A DNA stretch of 41,522 nucleotides from Humibacillus sp. (GTDB lineage Bacteria > Actinomycetota > Actinomycetes > Actinomycetales > Dermatophilaceae): positions 1 through 41,522 of the forward strand of contig JAKDLG010000024.1 in NCBI GenBank assembly GCA_030452985.1. The letters run 5' to 3'. Shown here one piece after another: positions 16,265-24,572 of the stretch (the stretch's first letter is position 1; every line of letters begins with the position of its first letter). Position numbers and translations under genes: made by a program. The notes beneath the pieces are model-generated. The model saw nothing but the letters and a program-made list of their open reading frames with translations, was not told the origin of the DNA and made no database searches.

Positions 16265-16766
16265 GCCAGCAGCGGATGGGAACTCGATCGAGCAACGAGT
16301 GGCCCGGGCCGTCGGCGACGTCTCCGGGGTCGTGCGGTTGGAGCCGTCGTTGGCGCGTGCCGTCCGGCGACTGGCGCAGCGGGCGGCCTCCCCCGACGCC
16401 TCGCCCGAGGACGCGCCCGACGGGGTGACGGTGACCCGACGGGAGGAGCTGCTCGACGTGGTCGTCGAGATCTCGGTGACCGGCCCCGGCACGGCCCTCG
16501 AGACCGCAGTCGCTGTGCGCGAGGTGGTGCTGGGCGAGCTGTCGGTCGCCTCGCTCCGACCCGGGGCCGTGAGCGTTCGGGTGCTGGCGGTCGAGACCAT
16601 CGACGCCGGGCCCGGCGAAAGCGTGCTGACGGCATCCGAGAATGATCGCGAAGGGCGACCCGAGCGGAAGCAGGGGGCCGAACCGGCCACTCTGCCAGCA
16701 GGCGACGATGTGACCCGACCCGCCGAACCGGATGGTCACCCCGGTGGCCAGGAGCGTGAGTCCTGA
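16257..16766 (+). CDS. Degenerate Asp23-like protein, last gene of the cluster
   Basis: A 169-residue soluble protein. Residues about 10-125 retain the pattern of the Asp23 fold: IEQRVARAVGDVSGVVRLEP, LLDVVVEISV and VSVRVLAVETID. The key glycine turn is degenerate and the last 45 residues are Pro/Gly/Glu-rich and probably disordered. It overlaps the anti-sigma-like gene (ATG 16257, stop of the previous gene at 16262-16264). The probable role is co-assembly with the other cluster proteins; this is inference from similarity and operon position. Confidence 0.65.
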   Translation: MPEPAADGNSIEQRVARAVGDVSGVVRLEPSLARAVRRLAQRAASPDASPEDAPDGVTVTRREELLDVVVEISVTGPGTALETAVAVREVVLGELSVASLRPGAVSVRVLAVETIDAGPGESVLTASENDREGRPERKQGAEPATLPAGDDVTRPAEPDGHPGGQERES

Positions 16767-17210
16767 CCGCGGTTGAGCACCAGCCCTGTCCGCACCCTCA
16801 GTGACGGTAGGCGTCAAACGGTGCGCGAGAAAGCGACCGTACTGGGAGCACGTGACGCTGGGGATACCCTTCGCTCCGCCGGCTTCCACGGCGGCGCGCC
16901 GGCTGCTTTGACGTGCGCACTCGGATGCTCCCCGCACCCAACATCTTGCGAGGTCGCCAGTACTGGCCGACGGACCGGAACCTCATAAGTGCAGCACGGG
17001 TTGGATGAGGGGGTCGTTGGCCTCACGATCGCGGGCCCGGAATCGAGCCTGATCCGAAGACATCGAGCGTCGCTATCTGAGTTGCGACTGGTGCGGTGGT
17101 CAAGCCGTGCGCTGAGCCGGCTCAACGCCGACCGGTTTGACAGGACGGTGGGTGCGTGTGGTCATGTGTGCGCGGTCATGGTCGGTCCCGGTGGTTGGGA
17201 GGTAGAGACG
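16767..17210. other. Gene-poor gap, 444 bases
   Basis: No gene I can support. The frame of the following permease is open back to 16989, but that extension shows no family features and the natural start is ATG 17211 behind GGGAGG. The segment presumably contains the end of the Asp23 operon and the exporter promoter; no strong hairpin or promoter pair was recognised. Confidence 0.45.
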
Positions 17211-19618
17211 ATGAACAAGGACTCGTTGTTTCTGCGGTACGCCTACAACGACCTGGTCAAGAACAAGGCCGTGAACGCGGCGCTGTTCGTCATCGTCACG
17301 ATGAGCGCCTTCTTGATGGCGACCGGGGCGATGGTGATGGAACGCTCGGTGGGTTCGGTTGATGCCCTCTTCGAGATGGCGAAGCCGCCGCACTTCCTGC
17401 AGATGCACAAGGGCGGGTACGACGGTGGCGCGTTGACTGCTTTCGCTGCGGGCCACCCTGAGATCGAGTCGTGGCAGGTGGAGGACATGCTCGGCTTCGA
17501 CGGGTCGGCCATCTCGTGGCGGGGCCAGCCGGGTCGGGGCGCGTCGGGCGATCTTTCTGCCAGCTTGATCGACAACCTCTTCGTGACCCAGAACGAGCAC
17601 TTCGACTTCCTCCTGGACGAGGCTGGCGCGATCCCCCGGCCCTTACCGGGTGAGGTCTATGTGCCGGTGGGCTACCGGCAGGACTTCGATCTGCAGACCG
17701 GTGACGCGCTCCAGGTCCGGACTGGCTCGGGTAGCAAGGAGCTGACCGTCCGGGGCTTCGTCCGGGATTCCCAGATGGCTTCCTCGCTGTCCTCGGCCAC
17801 GAGGTTCCTGGTGTCTGAGGCGGATTTCGCGAACCTGGCCCGTGCTGGCGGGGGCGATCGCGAGATCATCGCGGAGTACCGACTCAGCGACATCTCCCTG
17901 GTGTCGAAGTTCCAGACGGCCTATGAGTCCGATACGGCGCTGCCCAAGAACGGGCAGGCGGTGACCTATCAGATGATCCGGCTGATCAATGCCTTCAGCG
18001 ATGGCCTGGTCGCGTTGGCTCTGGTCTTTGTCAGTGGTTTGCTGATGATCATCGCGCTGCTGAACCTGCGTTTCGTGATCCGCGGGACGCTGGAGGACGA
18101 GGTCCGCGAGATCGGCGTGATGAAGGCGATCGGTCTTCCGCATCGCACCATCATGAGTCTCTACCTGTCCAAGTACCGCGTCACGGCGCTGGTGGGCTCG
18201 CTCCTCGGCGGTGGGTTGGCGATCATCGCGACCCGGTTGCTCACCCGCAGCGTGCAGGCGAACTACGCGGTGGCTCCGGTGGGGTTGATGACGTTCTTGG
18301 CGCCCGCGCCGGCGCTGCTGCTTGTCTATCTGCTCGTCGTGGCCATGTGTCGTGGTGTCCTCCGTGCGGTACGTCGGGTCGAGGTTGTCGGTGCCCTGGT
18401 GCACGGCAGCACCCTGAACGAGAAGCAGAACGTCCGACGGGCGAAGTCTCTTTCCCGGCGGGCACGACGTACAGACCTGGCCTCGGGTGCCGGTGGGAAC
18501 ATCAACCGCCGGCTCGCGCTGCTGGATCTGAGGGCAGGGGCACGGCAGTGGGTCCTGGTTCCTATCGTCTTTGCGCTGGCGGCGGTGCTGATCGTCCTGC
18601 CGACCAACCTGCTGACCACCTTCCAGAGCCCTCGGTTCGTGACCTACATGGGGGCGCCGGAGAGTGATCTCCGAGTCGATCTGCAGTTCTCGAAGGACGT
18701 GGCCGCCACGCACCGGAAGGTGCTCTCGCGGATGGAGAGTGATGACCGGCTCACGGCGGTGCGCGACTTCGCGAACCTCCTCTTCGAGACCCCGGGGGAG
18801 GATGGTTGGGAGAATCTACGTGTCGAGATGGGCGACTACTCCCGCGGCACCGTGCGGTTCCTGCACGGCCAGGCCCCCAGCGACGGTCAGATCGCGCTCT
18901 CGGTCATGAACGCGAAGCAGTTCACCCTCCAAGCCGGTGATGAGATGAAAATCCGTCGCACCCGCGATGGACCGACAGAGAGCATGGTGGTGAGCGGCAT
19001 CTATCAGGACGTCACCAGTGGCGGCCGTACCGCCAAGATGCAGGGTGCTGTGGCCGGCGACGCGGTCGGGTACGTCATCTACGCCGACACTGTCGCAGGT
19101 GGCGACCCCGCCGCCCTCGCACGCGAGTACAGCAACGACTTCGCGTCAGCCACCGTCATCCCGATGAAGGAGTATGTGCAACAGACGCTTTCCTACATCA
19201 CGAGCGCATTCCGAAGCGCTGCCATCCTGGCGGGCGTCTTCGGCCTGGGTGTGGCGCTGCTGATCACCAGCCTGTTCCTCAAGCTGCGCCTCACCCGAGA
19301 ACGAAGTGAAATGGGTGTCCTGATGGCCATGGGATTCTCCGCGCGCGAGATCGGCTCCCAGGTCAGGTTCAAGATCCTGCTCACGGTCGGAGTAGGACCC
19401 TTCTCGGCATCCTGCTTGCGGCGACTGCTGGGGAGTGGTTCGTCGGAGCTGTGATCTCCCAGGTGGGGCTGGGGATCTCCAGGCTGAACTTCATCCCCAA
19501 CCCCTGGCTGGTCTACCTCGCGTACCCGGTCGCCCTGATCGCGGCTGGATACGCCGCTGCGGCAGCGCTGACCTCCCGGTTGCGAACCCCCGACAAGAGC
19601 GCATGGCTTCGAGGATGA
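17211..19618 (+). pseudogene. FtsX/MacB-like ABC permease with a C-terminal frameshift
   Basis: ATG 17211 follows GGGAGG (17197-17202). The frame encodes a MacB-type permease: an N-terminal helix (about 19-42), an extracytoplasmic part, a three-helix FtsX domain (about 260-385), a further helix near 447-470, a second large outer domain, and a helix near 665-690. The frame then runs into unrelated residues after LLTVGVG (about residue 728) and stops at 19454. Reading on in the -1 frame from about 19397 restores LLGILLAATAGEWFVGAVIS and the final helix WLVYLAYPVALIAAGYAAAA, ending at TGA 19616-19618, which overlaps the ATPase start as ATGA. A one-base deletion (real or a sequencing error) near 19386-19400 explains this. 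Confidence 0.8.
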
Positions 19619-20400
19619 CGGGAACGAACATGCCCGCGAGCTCGCACCCGATCCTGCAGTGCCAGAGCCTGACGAAGACCTTCTACTCCACGGAGCCGCC
19701 CACCCCGGTGCTCAACGGTATTGACCTGAGCGTTGAGGTTGGTGAGTTCCTGGTCGTGATGGGGGCTTCCGGATCTGGAAAGTCGACCCTCCTGTACTGC
19801 ATCAGCGGGATGGACCGACCCACCAGCGGCAGCGTGTCCCTCCAGGGTCGCGACCTCACGTCGTTGGACGACAGCGAGATGAGCCAGGTCCGGTTGACGC
19901 AGATGGGTTTCATCTTCCAGCAAAGCTATTTCCTGGGGAACCTGAACGTCCGCGACAACATCTTGCTGACGGCACTGAAGGCAGCGACCCGCGGGAAGAA
20001 TGCAACTATCGAGCGGGTCGAGGCCCTGATGGATCGGTTTGGCATCAGCGAAGTCAGTCGACACGGCGTCACCGAAGTCTCGGGCGGGCAGTTGCAGCGG
20101 GCCTCGATCAGTCGGGCCCTGGCCTCCGACCCGACCGTGCTCTTTGCCGACGAGCCGACCGGGGCGCTCAACAGCAGCATGTCCAGCGAGGTGATGGACG
20201 CACTGAGCGACGTACGTGCCAGCGGGACGGCTTTGGTGATGGTGACCCACGACCCCGGGTGCGCGGCTCGCGGTGACCGTGTCATCTACCTGCGCGATGG
20301 GCTCATCGTCGACTCCCGAGCGCTGGGCACCTGGACCAAGGCCCAAGCGACCAGACGCGAGGACGAGCTACTCGCATGGTTGAGAGACCTGGGCTTCTGA
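19615..20400 (+). CDS. MacB/LolD-type ABC transporter ATPase
   Basis: A 261-residue ATPase. Walker A GASGSGKST is at 50-58, the Q-loop FQQ near 101-103, the signature VSGGQ at 155-159 and Walker B TVLFADEP at 174-181 with catalytic E180. The D-loop TGALNSS and H-loop H212 follow. This is the LolD/MacB group that partners FtsX-like permeases in peptide, antibiotic or lipoprotein export. ATG 19615 overlaps the restored permease stop (ATGA), so I prefer it to any earlier start. The ATPase is intact although its permease appears frameshifted. No two-component genes flank it, unlike Bce-type systems. Confidence 0.9.
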   Translation: MTGTNMPASSHPILQCQSLTKTFYSTEPPTPVLNGIDLSVEVGEFLVVMGASGSGKSTLLYCISGMDRPTSGSVSLQGRDLTSLDDSEMSQVRLTQMGFIFQQSYFLGNLNVRDNILLTALKAATRGKNATIERVEALMDRFGISEVSRHGVTEVSGGQLQRASISRALASDPTVLFADEPTGALNSSMSSEVMDALSDVRASGTALVMVTHDPGCAARGDRVIYLRDGLIVDSRALGTWTKAQATRREDELLAWLRDLGF

Positions 20401-20639
20401 ATCACCCGCCGAAAAGCGACGAGATCTGGTTCAGTGAAGATTGCTGTTCGGGGCCCCTATGCGGGATGTTCCACGGAGTCGTCGACGCCCAGTCTGACCT
20501 TCCGATACCTTGCCTCCCGCCTCCTCGACAAATGACCCAGCTCTCATCGTCTGACGACACGTTGGTGGGATGGTCGTCCGCGCCCATGCACGAGCGTCGG
20601 TGCTGCTGCCGACCACCGTCCTCCGGCCGCGCTGAGACC

Positions 20640-21314
20640 TCAGGCGTCGAGCCACTGCTCGCCGGCAAGGGCGCGCTCCACCAAGGGGGAGGCTGCGCGG
20701 CCGAGCAGCGTGGCGACCGCGAAGTCGGCGGCCAGACCGTCGAACGTGGCGTGGTGGCGAAGCATGGCGTGTCTGCCACCATCGACGGTGACGTAGGCCA
20801 CCTGAGTGGTGCGGGCCAGGTCTCGGGCCACGGCCGCCGAGTTCGCGGGCGAGGCGATGCGGTCGGCGTCGCCGTGCACGATGAGCACCTGCTTACCGGC
20901 CAGGTCGATCCGGCCCTCGTCGGGGTAGACCCAGGGCGCGAGAGCGACGGCGCAGCGCACGGCGGGGTCGGTGGCGGCGAGCAGGGCGGCCCGGCCTCCG
21001 AGCGAGTGGCCGACCAGGCAGGTCGGTAGGCCGCGACCGAAACGCTCGGCCGCCTGGCCCATCGCCCAGTGCACGTCGGCGACCGGTGTGTGATGGGCGT
21101 CCCAGCCGCGACGGGAGTTGAGCAACCGCTGCACCACCAGCTCGTCGGGGGCCAGATGCGCGATGCGCGCGGCGATCGGCACCATTCGCAGCACCGACAG
21201 CTGAGCCGGGCTGACCTGCATGGCACCGTGCCGCGCGGCCCCGCCGTGCAGCACGAGCACCAGGCCCTTCGGGTCGGACGGCACCGACGTGTCGACGATC
21301 CGTGCCTGGCTCAT
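20640..21314 (-). CDS. Alpha/beta hydrolase
   Basis: A 224-residue dienelactone-hydrolase-like protein. LVLVLHGG (about 18-25) is the oxyanion-hole strand. GHSLGG (102-107) carries nucleophile S104, HGDADRI (147-153) contributes the acid D151, and GGRHAML (179-185) the base H182, so the triad is complete. There is no signal peptide, so it is cytosolic. The substrate is unknown; the short length fits small esterases. It lies 239 gene-free bases from the converging ABC ATPase. Confidence 0.82.
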   Translation of the reverse strand: MSQARIVDTSVPSDPKGLVLVLHGGAARHGAMQVSPAQLSVLRMVPIAARIAHLAPDELVVQRLLNSRRGWDAHHTPVADVHWAMGQAAERFGRGLPTCLVGHSLGGRAALLAATDPAVRCAVALAPWVYPDEGRIDLAGKQVLIVHGDADRIASPANSAAVARDLARTTQVAYVTVDGGRHAMLRHHATFDGLAADFAVATLLGRAASPLVERALAGEQWLDA

Positions 21315-21403
21315 GGTTCGACCCTAGGCGCCGCGAGCCGGCCGTGCGTCGTTCGGGCCGGGTGGGGCCGATAACCGCCCGATCAGCGCCCGATCGGCTC
21401 TGC

Positions 21404-22147
21404 TCAACGGCCGGCGTCGGCCGGTCCACCTCGTGCAGACGACCCATCGCCCGATTCGGCTCCCGCCCCGGTCGCCACCCCCCGCAGCAGCGCGAGGTAG
21501 TCGGAGGCCGCCCGCGCGCCCGCGAGAGCGGCGTACCCGTTGGCCACGAGCACCGGTACCGACGTCATACCGAACGTGCTCGCTGCCCGCTCGTCGGCCC
21601 GAACCTGCTCGGCGAACTCGTCTCCCGCCAGCACGGACGCCACCCGGCGCTCGTCGAGGCCGCACTCGGCGCCGGTTCGCTGCAGCACCCGGGGGTCGTC
21701 GATGGCCAGCCCCTCGGTGAAGTGCGCCGACCAGAACCGTTCGGCCGCGGCCAGCTGCAGCGCGTGACCGCCCATGGCGAGCGCCAGCGCACACAGGCGG
21801 TGGGCATCGAAGGTGTTGGCCCACACCGCCGAACGCCAGTCGAAGACCAGACCGTCACCGGATGACGCCTGATCGACCTTCGCGTTCATCAACCGCCCGA
21901 CCTCGACCCCTCCGCCCTGACGGGAGCCGAGATGCTCGGCCACCGATATGCCAGAGCCGCGCGGAAAGTCGGGCTCCAGCTCGAAGGCTCGCAACGTGAT
22001 CGTGACGTCGGCCGGTCGCTCGAACGCGGCCACCGCCGCGTCGAGCCGTCGTCGGGCCAACCATGACCACGGGCACACCAGATCGACCCAGAGCGCCAAG
22101 TCGATCGCCGTCGTCGACTCGGCCGCCTGCTGGTTGGTCACACTCAC
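21404..22147 (-). CDS. FrnE-like DsbA-family protein
   Basis: A 247-residue thioredoxin-fold protein with the inserted helical domain typical of the DsbA/FrnE group. The active-site segment is LVCPWSW (C25-P-W-S28): it keeps the first cysteine but has Ser in place of the second, so a classical dithiol mechanism is excluded. TFDAHRLCALA and FGMTSVPVLVANGY are characteristic FrnE motifs, the latter with the conserved cis-Pro. No signal peptide is present, fitting a cytosolic role as 2-hydroxychromene-isomerase-like or glutathione/mycothiol-dependent enzyme. The function in actinobacteria is not settled. The last 20 residues are Gly/Ala-rich. Confidence 0.82.
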   Translation of the reverse strand: MSVTNQQAAESTTAIDLALWVDLVCPWSWLARRRLDAAVAAFERPADVTITLRAFELEPDFPRGSGISVAEHLGSRQGGGVEVGRLMNAKVDQASSGDGLVFDWRSAVWANTFDAHRLCALALAMGGHALQLAAAERFWSAHFTEGLAIDDPRVLQRTGAECGLDERRVASVLAGDEFAEQVRADERAASTFGMTSVPVLVANGYAALAGARAASDYLALLRGVATGAGAESGDGSSARGGPADAGR

Positions 22148-22268
22148 CGGTTCATCTTCTCACCGGTACAGACCGAACGGCCACGGACGCTGATGCGTTC
22201 GTGGCCGTTCGATGTGGAGGTAGAGCGCCGCCTGAGCGGCCCGGGTCGACGCGGGGCGCCGACCGGGA

Positions 22269-23222
22269 TCAGAACCGGCCGTAGCCCGAGGGCGAGGTCC
22301 AGATCGAGTGGTTACCGGTGACCGAGCCGGGACGCTGGGCGTCGGCAAGGCGGCCCGGGCCGAGGTAGATACCGACGTGGTACGCCGGGGTGCCGAAGAA
22401 GACGAGGTCGCCGGGGCGGGGACTCGAGACTCGGCTGGCAGCGTTCTGCTGGGCGCTGGCCGTACGCGGGATGGAGATGCCGGCGCGGCGGTAGACGTAC
22501 TGGGTGTAGCCCGAGCAGTCGAAGCCCGACGTGCTCGTGCCGCCGTAGACGTACGGGACGCCGTAGAGCGACTGGGCGATACCGGCGATTCCCGACGCGC
22601 TCTGCGCCCGGACGGGAGCGGGAGCCGGGTTCGACTTCTTCGGCGCGGTGCTCCTGGTGCTGCGGGTGCTGCGCGTGGCCGTTGAGGTCACCGCGGTGCG
22701 CGTGGTGGAGCGTGAGGCGCGAGCGGGGCTGGCCTGACGCTGCGTGGCCGCCTCGGCGCGCGCCTTTGCTGCCGCCCGCGCCCGGGCCTTCTCCTGCGCA
22801 GCCGCAGCAGCCTTCGCTCGGGCTGCCGCATCGGCCTTGGCCTTGGCCGCAACCTTGGCCGCAGCCGCCGCCCGCTGCGTCTTGACGAGGACGTCCTCGA
22901 TGACGATCGGGGCCGCGGGGCGCGCAGCAGCGGGCGTGACGTAACCCACCGACGTCAGGGCAGTGGTGCCCTGCGCCGTGGAGGCAGCCGGCCCAACAGC
23001 GGCGGAAGCGCCCGCACTCGTGCCGGCGGCGGCCACGACAGCGGAGCCACTGTCGGCTGCGAACGACGGGGCGGCGAAGGACGCGACCAGACCACCAGAG
23101 GCAGCCACGATGGCGGCGCCCTTGACGGCCGGCTGCGCGGAGTCCTTGGCGATGAGCGTCAGCTCGGCCAGCGGGTTGAAACGACCGGGGGCACGGTGGC
23201 GCCCGGGAGCGATGTGAGCCAC
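22269..23222 (-). CDS. Secreted NlpC/P60 cell-wall hydrolase
   Basis: A 317-residue exported protein. A hydrophobic signal segment with AAPSFAADS as a likely signal-peptidase site lies near residues 34-58. Residues about 105-165 are an Ala/Lys/Arg-rich coiled-coil-like linker, and a Ser/Thr/Arg/Pro-rich stretch follows. The catalytic NlpC/P60 domain occupies about 210-317: FDCSGY with nucleophile C236 and YHVGIYLG with H282. The third polar residue, usually His in an IHAP-type motif, appears to be Asp (LADAQRPG, D294). Such endopeptidases cut peptidoglycan stem peptides. The gene is preceded by a c-di-AMP riboswitch. Confidence 0.88.
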   Translation of the reverse strand: MAHIAPGRHRAPGRFNPLAELTLIAKDSAQPAVKGAAIVAASGGLVASFAAPSFAADSGSAVVAAAGTSAGASAAVGPAASTAQGTTALTSVGYVTPAAARPAAPIVIEDVLVKTQRAAAAAKVAAKAKADAAARAKAAAAAQEKARARAAAKARAEAATQRQASPARASRSTTRTAVTSTATRSTRSTRSTAPKKSNPAPAPVRAQSASGIAGIAQSLYGVPYVYGGTSTSGFDCSGYTQYVYRRAGISIPRTASAQQNAASRVSSPRPGDLVFFGTPAYHVGIYLGPGRLADAQRPGSVTGNHSIWTSPSGYGRF

Positions 23223-23230
23223 GTTCTACC

Positions 23231-23380
23231 TCTCGACGCCTGCGAAGTGAGCTGTCGGGTTCGGGCTGGAGGTACGTGCCCGGCCCCCGTCAGGGCCCGT
23301 TCGGGCCCTTTCGAAGGGCTTCACCCCGAGGACGTCTCGCGACGCCCGAGGAAGTGGTTCCCCCGCTCCTGCCGTGTGGG
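23231..23380 (-). promoter_or_regulatory. ydaO-type c-di-AMP riboswitch
   Basis: Read on the minus strand, the leader shows the ydaO hallmarks in order: GGAGCGGGGGAACCA, then CTCGGGGTGAAGCC, a variable GC-rich hairpin, and finally CGAACCCGACAGCTCACTTC with GCAGGCGTCGAGAGG. These match the conserved cores of the c-di-AMP riboswitch upstream of actinobacterial cell-wall hydrolase genes. It ends a few bases before the start codon of the NlpC/P60 gene. When c-di-AMP is high this class normally turns expression off, which is known of the family rather than shown here. Confidence 0.92.
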
Positions 23381-23459
23381 ATTGCAATGAACCTCGGATC
23401 GGTGGCAGGACTAGGCGGGCCGATCCAGGCCCTCGCCCGACGGGTGGGCGAGTGCGACA

Positions 23460-23488
23460 AAGGTAGCGAAGGCCGGGCCAAATGTCAC
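23460..23488 (-). promoter_or_regulatory. Promoter of the riboswitch-NlpC/P60 unit
   Basis: On the minus strand GTGACA (23488-23483) and TACCTT (23465-23460) are separated by exactly 17 bases. Transcription would begin near 23453, giving a leader of about 230 bases that contains the riboswitch. Confidence 0.6.
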
Positions 23489-23541
23489 GCTGAGGTCACG
23501 AAGGCCCGTTCGACGTGCTCGTCGGACGACCCTGGTGGGCT

Positions 23542-24237
23542 TCAGACCGCGGCGCAGTAGACGTGGTTGGCGACCTCGTCGGGGAGGGAGACGCGGTGCT
23601 CCGGCTCGCCTCCCTGTCGCACGGCGATGACCCGACCGGCCTCTCGCACCACCTCGACGCTGGCGCCCGGCACGACGCCGGCGCTCGTGAGCAGGGCGAG
23701 GGCTTCGGGGTCGACCTGGACCGGCTCTCCGATGCGCCGGATCAGCACCAGCCGCGGAGTCTCACCCGCCGCGCTGGTCAGGGCCGACAGCCCGGCGAGG
23801 AACTCCTCGGCGTCGTCGACCCCGAACTCGCCCAGCCCGGGGATCGGGTTGCCGTAGGGCGACTCCAGCCCTTCGCCGATGAGCCCGAGGATCTTGCGTT
23901 CGACCTGTTCGGACATCACGTGCTCCCACCGGCATGCCTCTTCATGGGCGAACTCCCACTCGAGGCCGATGACATCGACGAGCAACCGCTCCGCGAGGCG
24001 GTGCTTGCGCATCACCCGGGTCGCGAGCAGCCGGCCGTGGTCTGACAGCTCGAGGTGACGGTCGCCGGAGACGGCCACCAAGCCGTCTCGCTCCATCCGC
24101 GCCACGGTTTGGGAAACCGTGGGCCCGGAGTGCCCCAGCCGCTCGGCGATGCGCGCACGCAGCGGGATGATGCCCTCCTCCTCGAGCTCGAAGATGGTGC
24201 GCAGGTACATCTCGGTGGTGTCGATCAGGTCCGTCAC
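23542..24237 (-). CDS. ideR: Iron-dependent repressor IdeR (DtxR family)
   Basis: A 231-residue DtxR/IdeR homologue close to the mycobacterial sequence. The winged helix spans about 1-60 with SGPTVSQTVARMERDGL as recognition region. All metal ligands sit at the canonical numbers: H79, E83 and H98 for site 1, and M10, C102, E105 and H106 for site 2. Residues about 150-231 form the SH3-like C-terminal domain. Fe(II)-loaded IdeR represses siderophore and uptake genes and can activate ferritin genes by binding 19-bp boxes. A ferritin-like gene and an iron-box-like site lie further along this window. The neighbourhood pdxH-ideR-serC matches what I recall from other actinobacteria. Confidence 0.93.
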   Translation of the reverse strand: MTDLIDTTEMYLRTIFELEEEGIIPLRARIAERLGHSGPTVSQTVARMERDGLVAVSGDRHLELSDHGRLLATRVMRKHRLAERLLVDVIGLEWEFAHEEACRWEHVMSEQVERKILGLIGEGLESPYGNPIPGLGEFGVDDAEEFLAGLSALTSAAGETPRLVLIRRIGEPVQVDPEALALLTSAGVVPGASVEVVREAGRVIAVRQGGEPEHRVSLPDEVANHVYCAAV

Positions 24238-24377
24238 GGTCCTACCTTCTCAGATTTCGCACATGCCCTGGGTCGCTCGCCACAGTCAACGTCAGCAGGC
24301 TCGTACCCCTTCCCGCCTTTGCCCCGCCACGTCGTAGCGCGACACCACATCGGCTGCGAACGGCATCCGTAAAGACC

Positions 24378-24406
24378 TTGCCGACGAAACGGTCCCGACG
24401 TACGGT
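24378..24406 (+). promoter_or_regulatory. Promoter of the 12-codon mini-transcription unit
   Basis: TTGCCG (24378-24383) and TACGGT (24401-24406) are 17 bases apart, a good actinobacterial sigma-A match. Transcription would start near 24413, just before the strong ribosome-binding site. Confidence 0.6.
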
Positions 24407-24441
24407 CGAATCACCGAACCCGAAGGGAGGTGATCCGCGAA

Positions 24442-24480
24442 GTGATTTCTTCCGGAACGTATGAGGTGGCCACGCGATAG
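24442..24480 (+). CDS. 12-residue peptide with an extended Shine-Dalgarno
   Basis: GTG 24442 to TAG 24478-24480 encodes a 12-residue peptide, MISSGTYEVATR. It is preceded by GGAGGTGATCC (24426-24436), an 11-base perfect complement of the 16S rRNA 3' end, far stronger than usual; spacing from GGAGG to the GTG is 11 bases. A promoter lies upstream and a 14-bp hairpin downstream, so the ORF has its own compact unit. A +1 shift before the stop would continue as SRVLHPYPRMKQGG, so recoding is possible. I do not recognise the peptide; it may be a leader, a regulatory translation event or an actual peptide. Confidence 0.5.
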   Translation: MISSGTYEVATR

Positions 24481-24511
24481 CCGCGTCCTCCACCCGTATC
24501 CAAGGATGAAG

Positions 24512-24542
24512 CAGGGCGGTCCGACCTGGTCGGACCGCCCTG
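24512..24542. terminator. 14-bp perfect hairpin, likely bidirectional terminator
   Basis: CAGGGCGGTCCGAC (24512-24525) and GTCGGACCGCCCTG (24529-24542) pair perfectly around a 3-base loop. It lies between the mini-ORF (plus strand) and the end of pdxH (minus strand), a position suited to ending both transcripts. Only short pyrimidine tracts follow. Confidence 0.75.
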
Positions 24543-24572
24543 TTCCCTGTCCAGCTCAGTAGAGGGGTGACG

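Larger units (their letters stand above)
24238..24572. other. Regulatory gap between ideR and pdxH
   Basis: Both flanking genes are on the minus strand. The gap carries a plus-strand mini-transcription unit (promoter 24378-24406, 12-codon ORF 24442-24480, hairpin 24512-24542), described separately. The first 130 bases next to ideR hold its promoter; no iron box was recognised there. Confidence 0.6.

Noticed and set aside
19386..19400. Programmed -1 frameshift in the ABC permease
   Set aside because: No slippery heptamer or downstream pseudoknot is visible; a one-base deletion is simpler.
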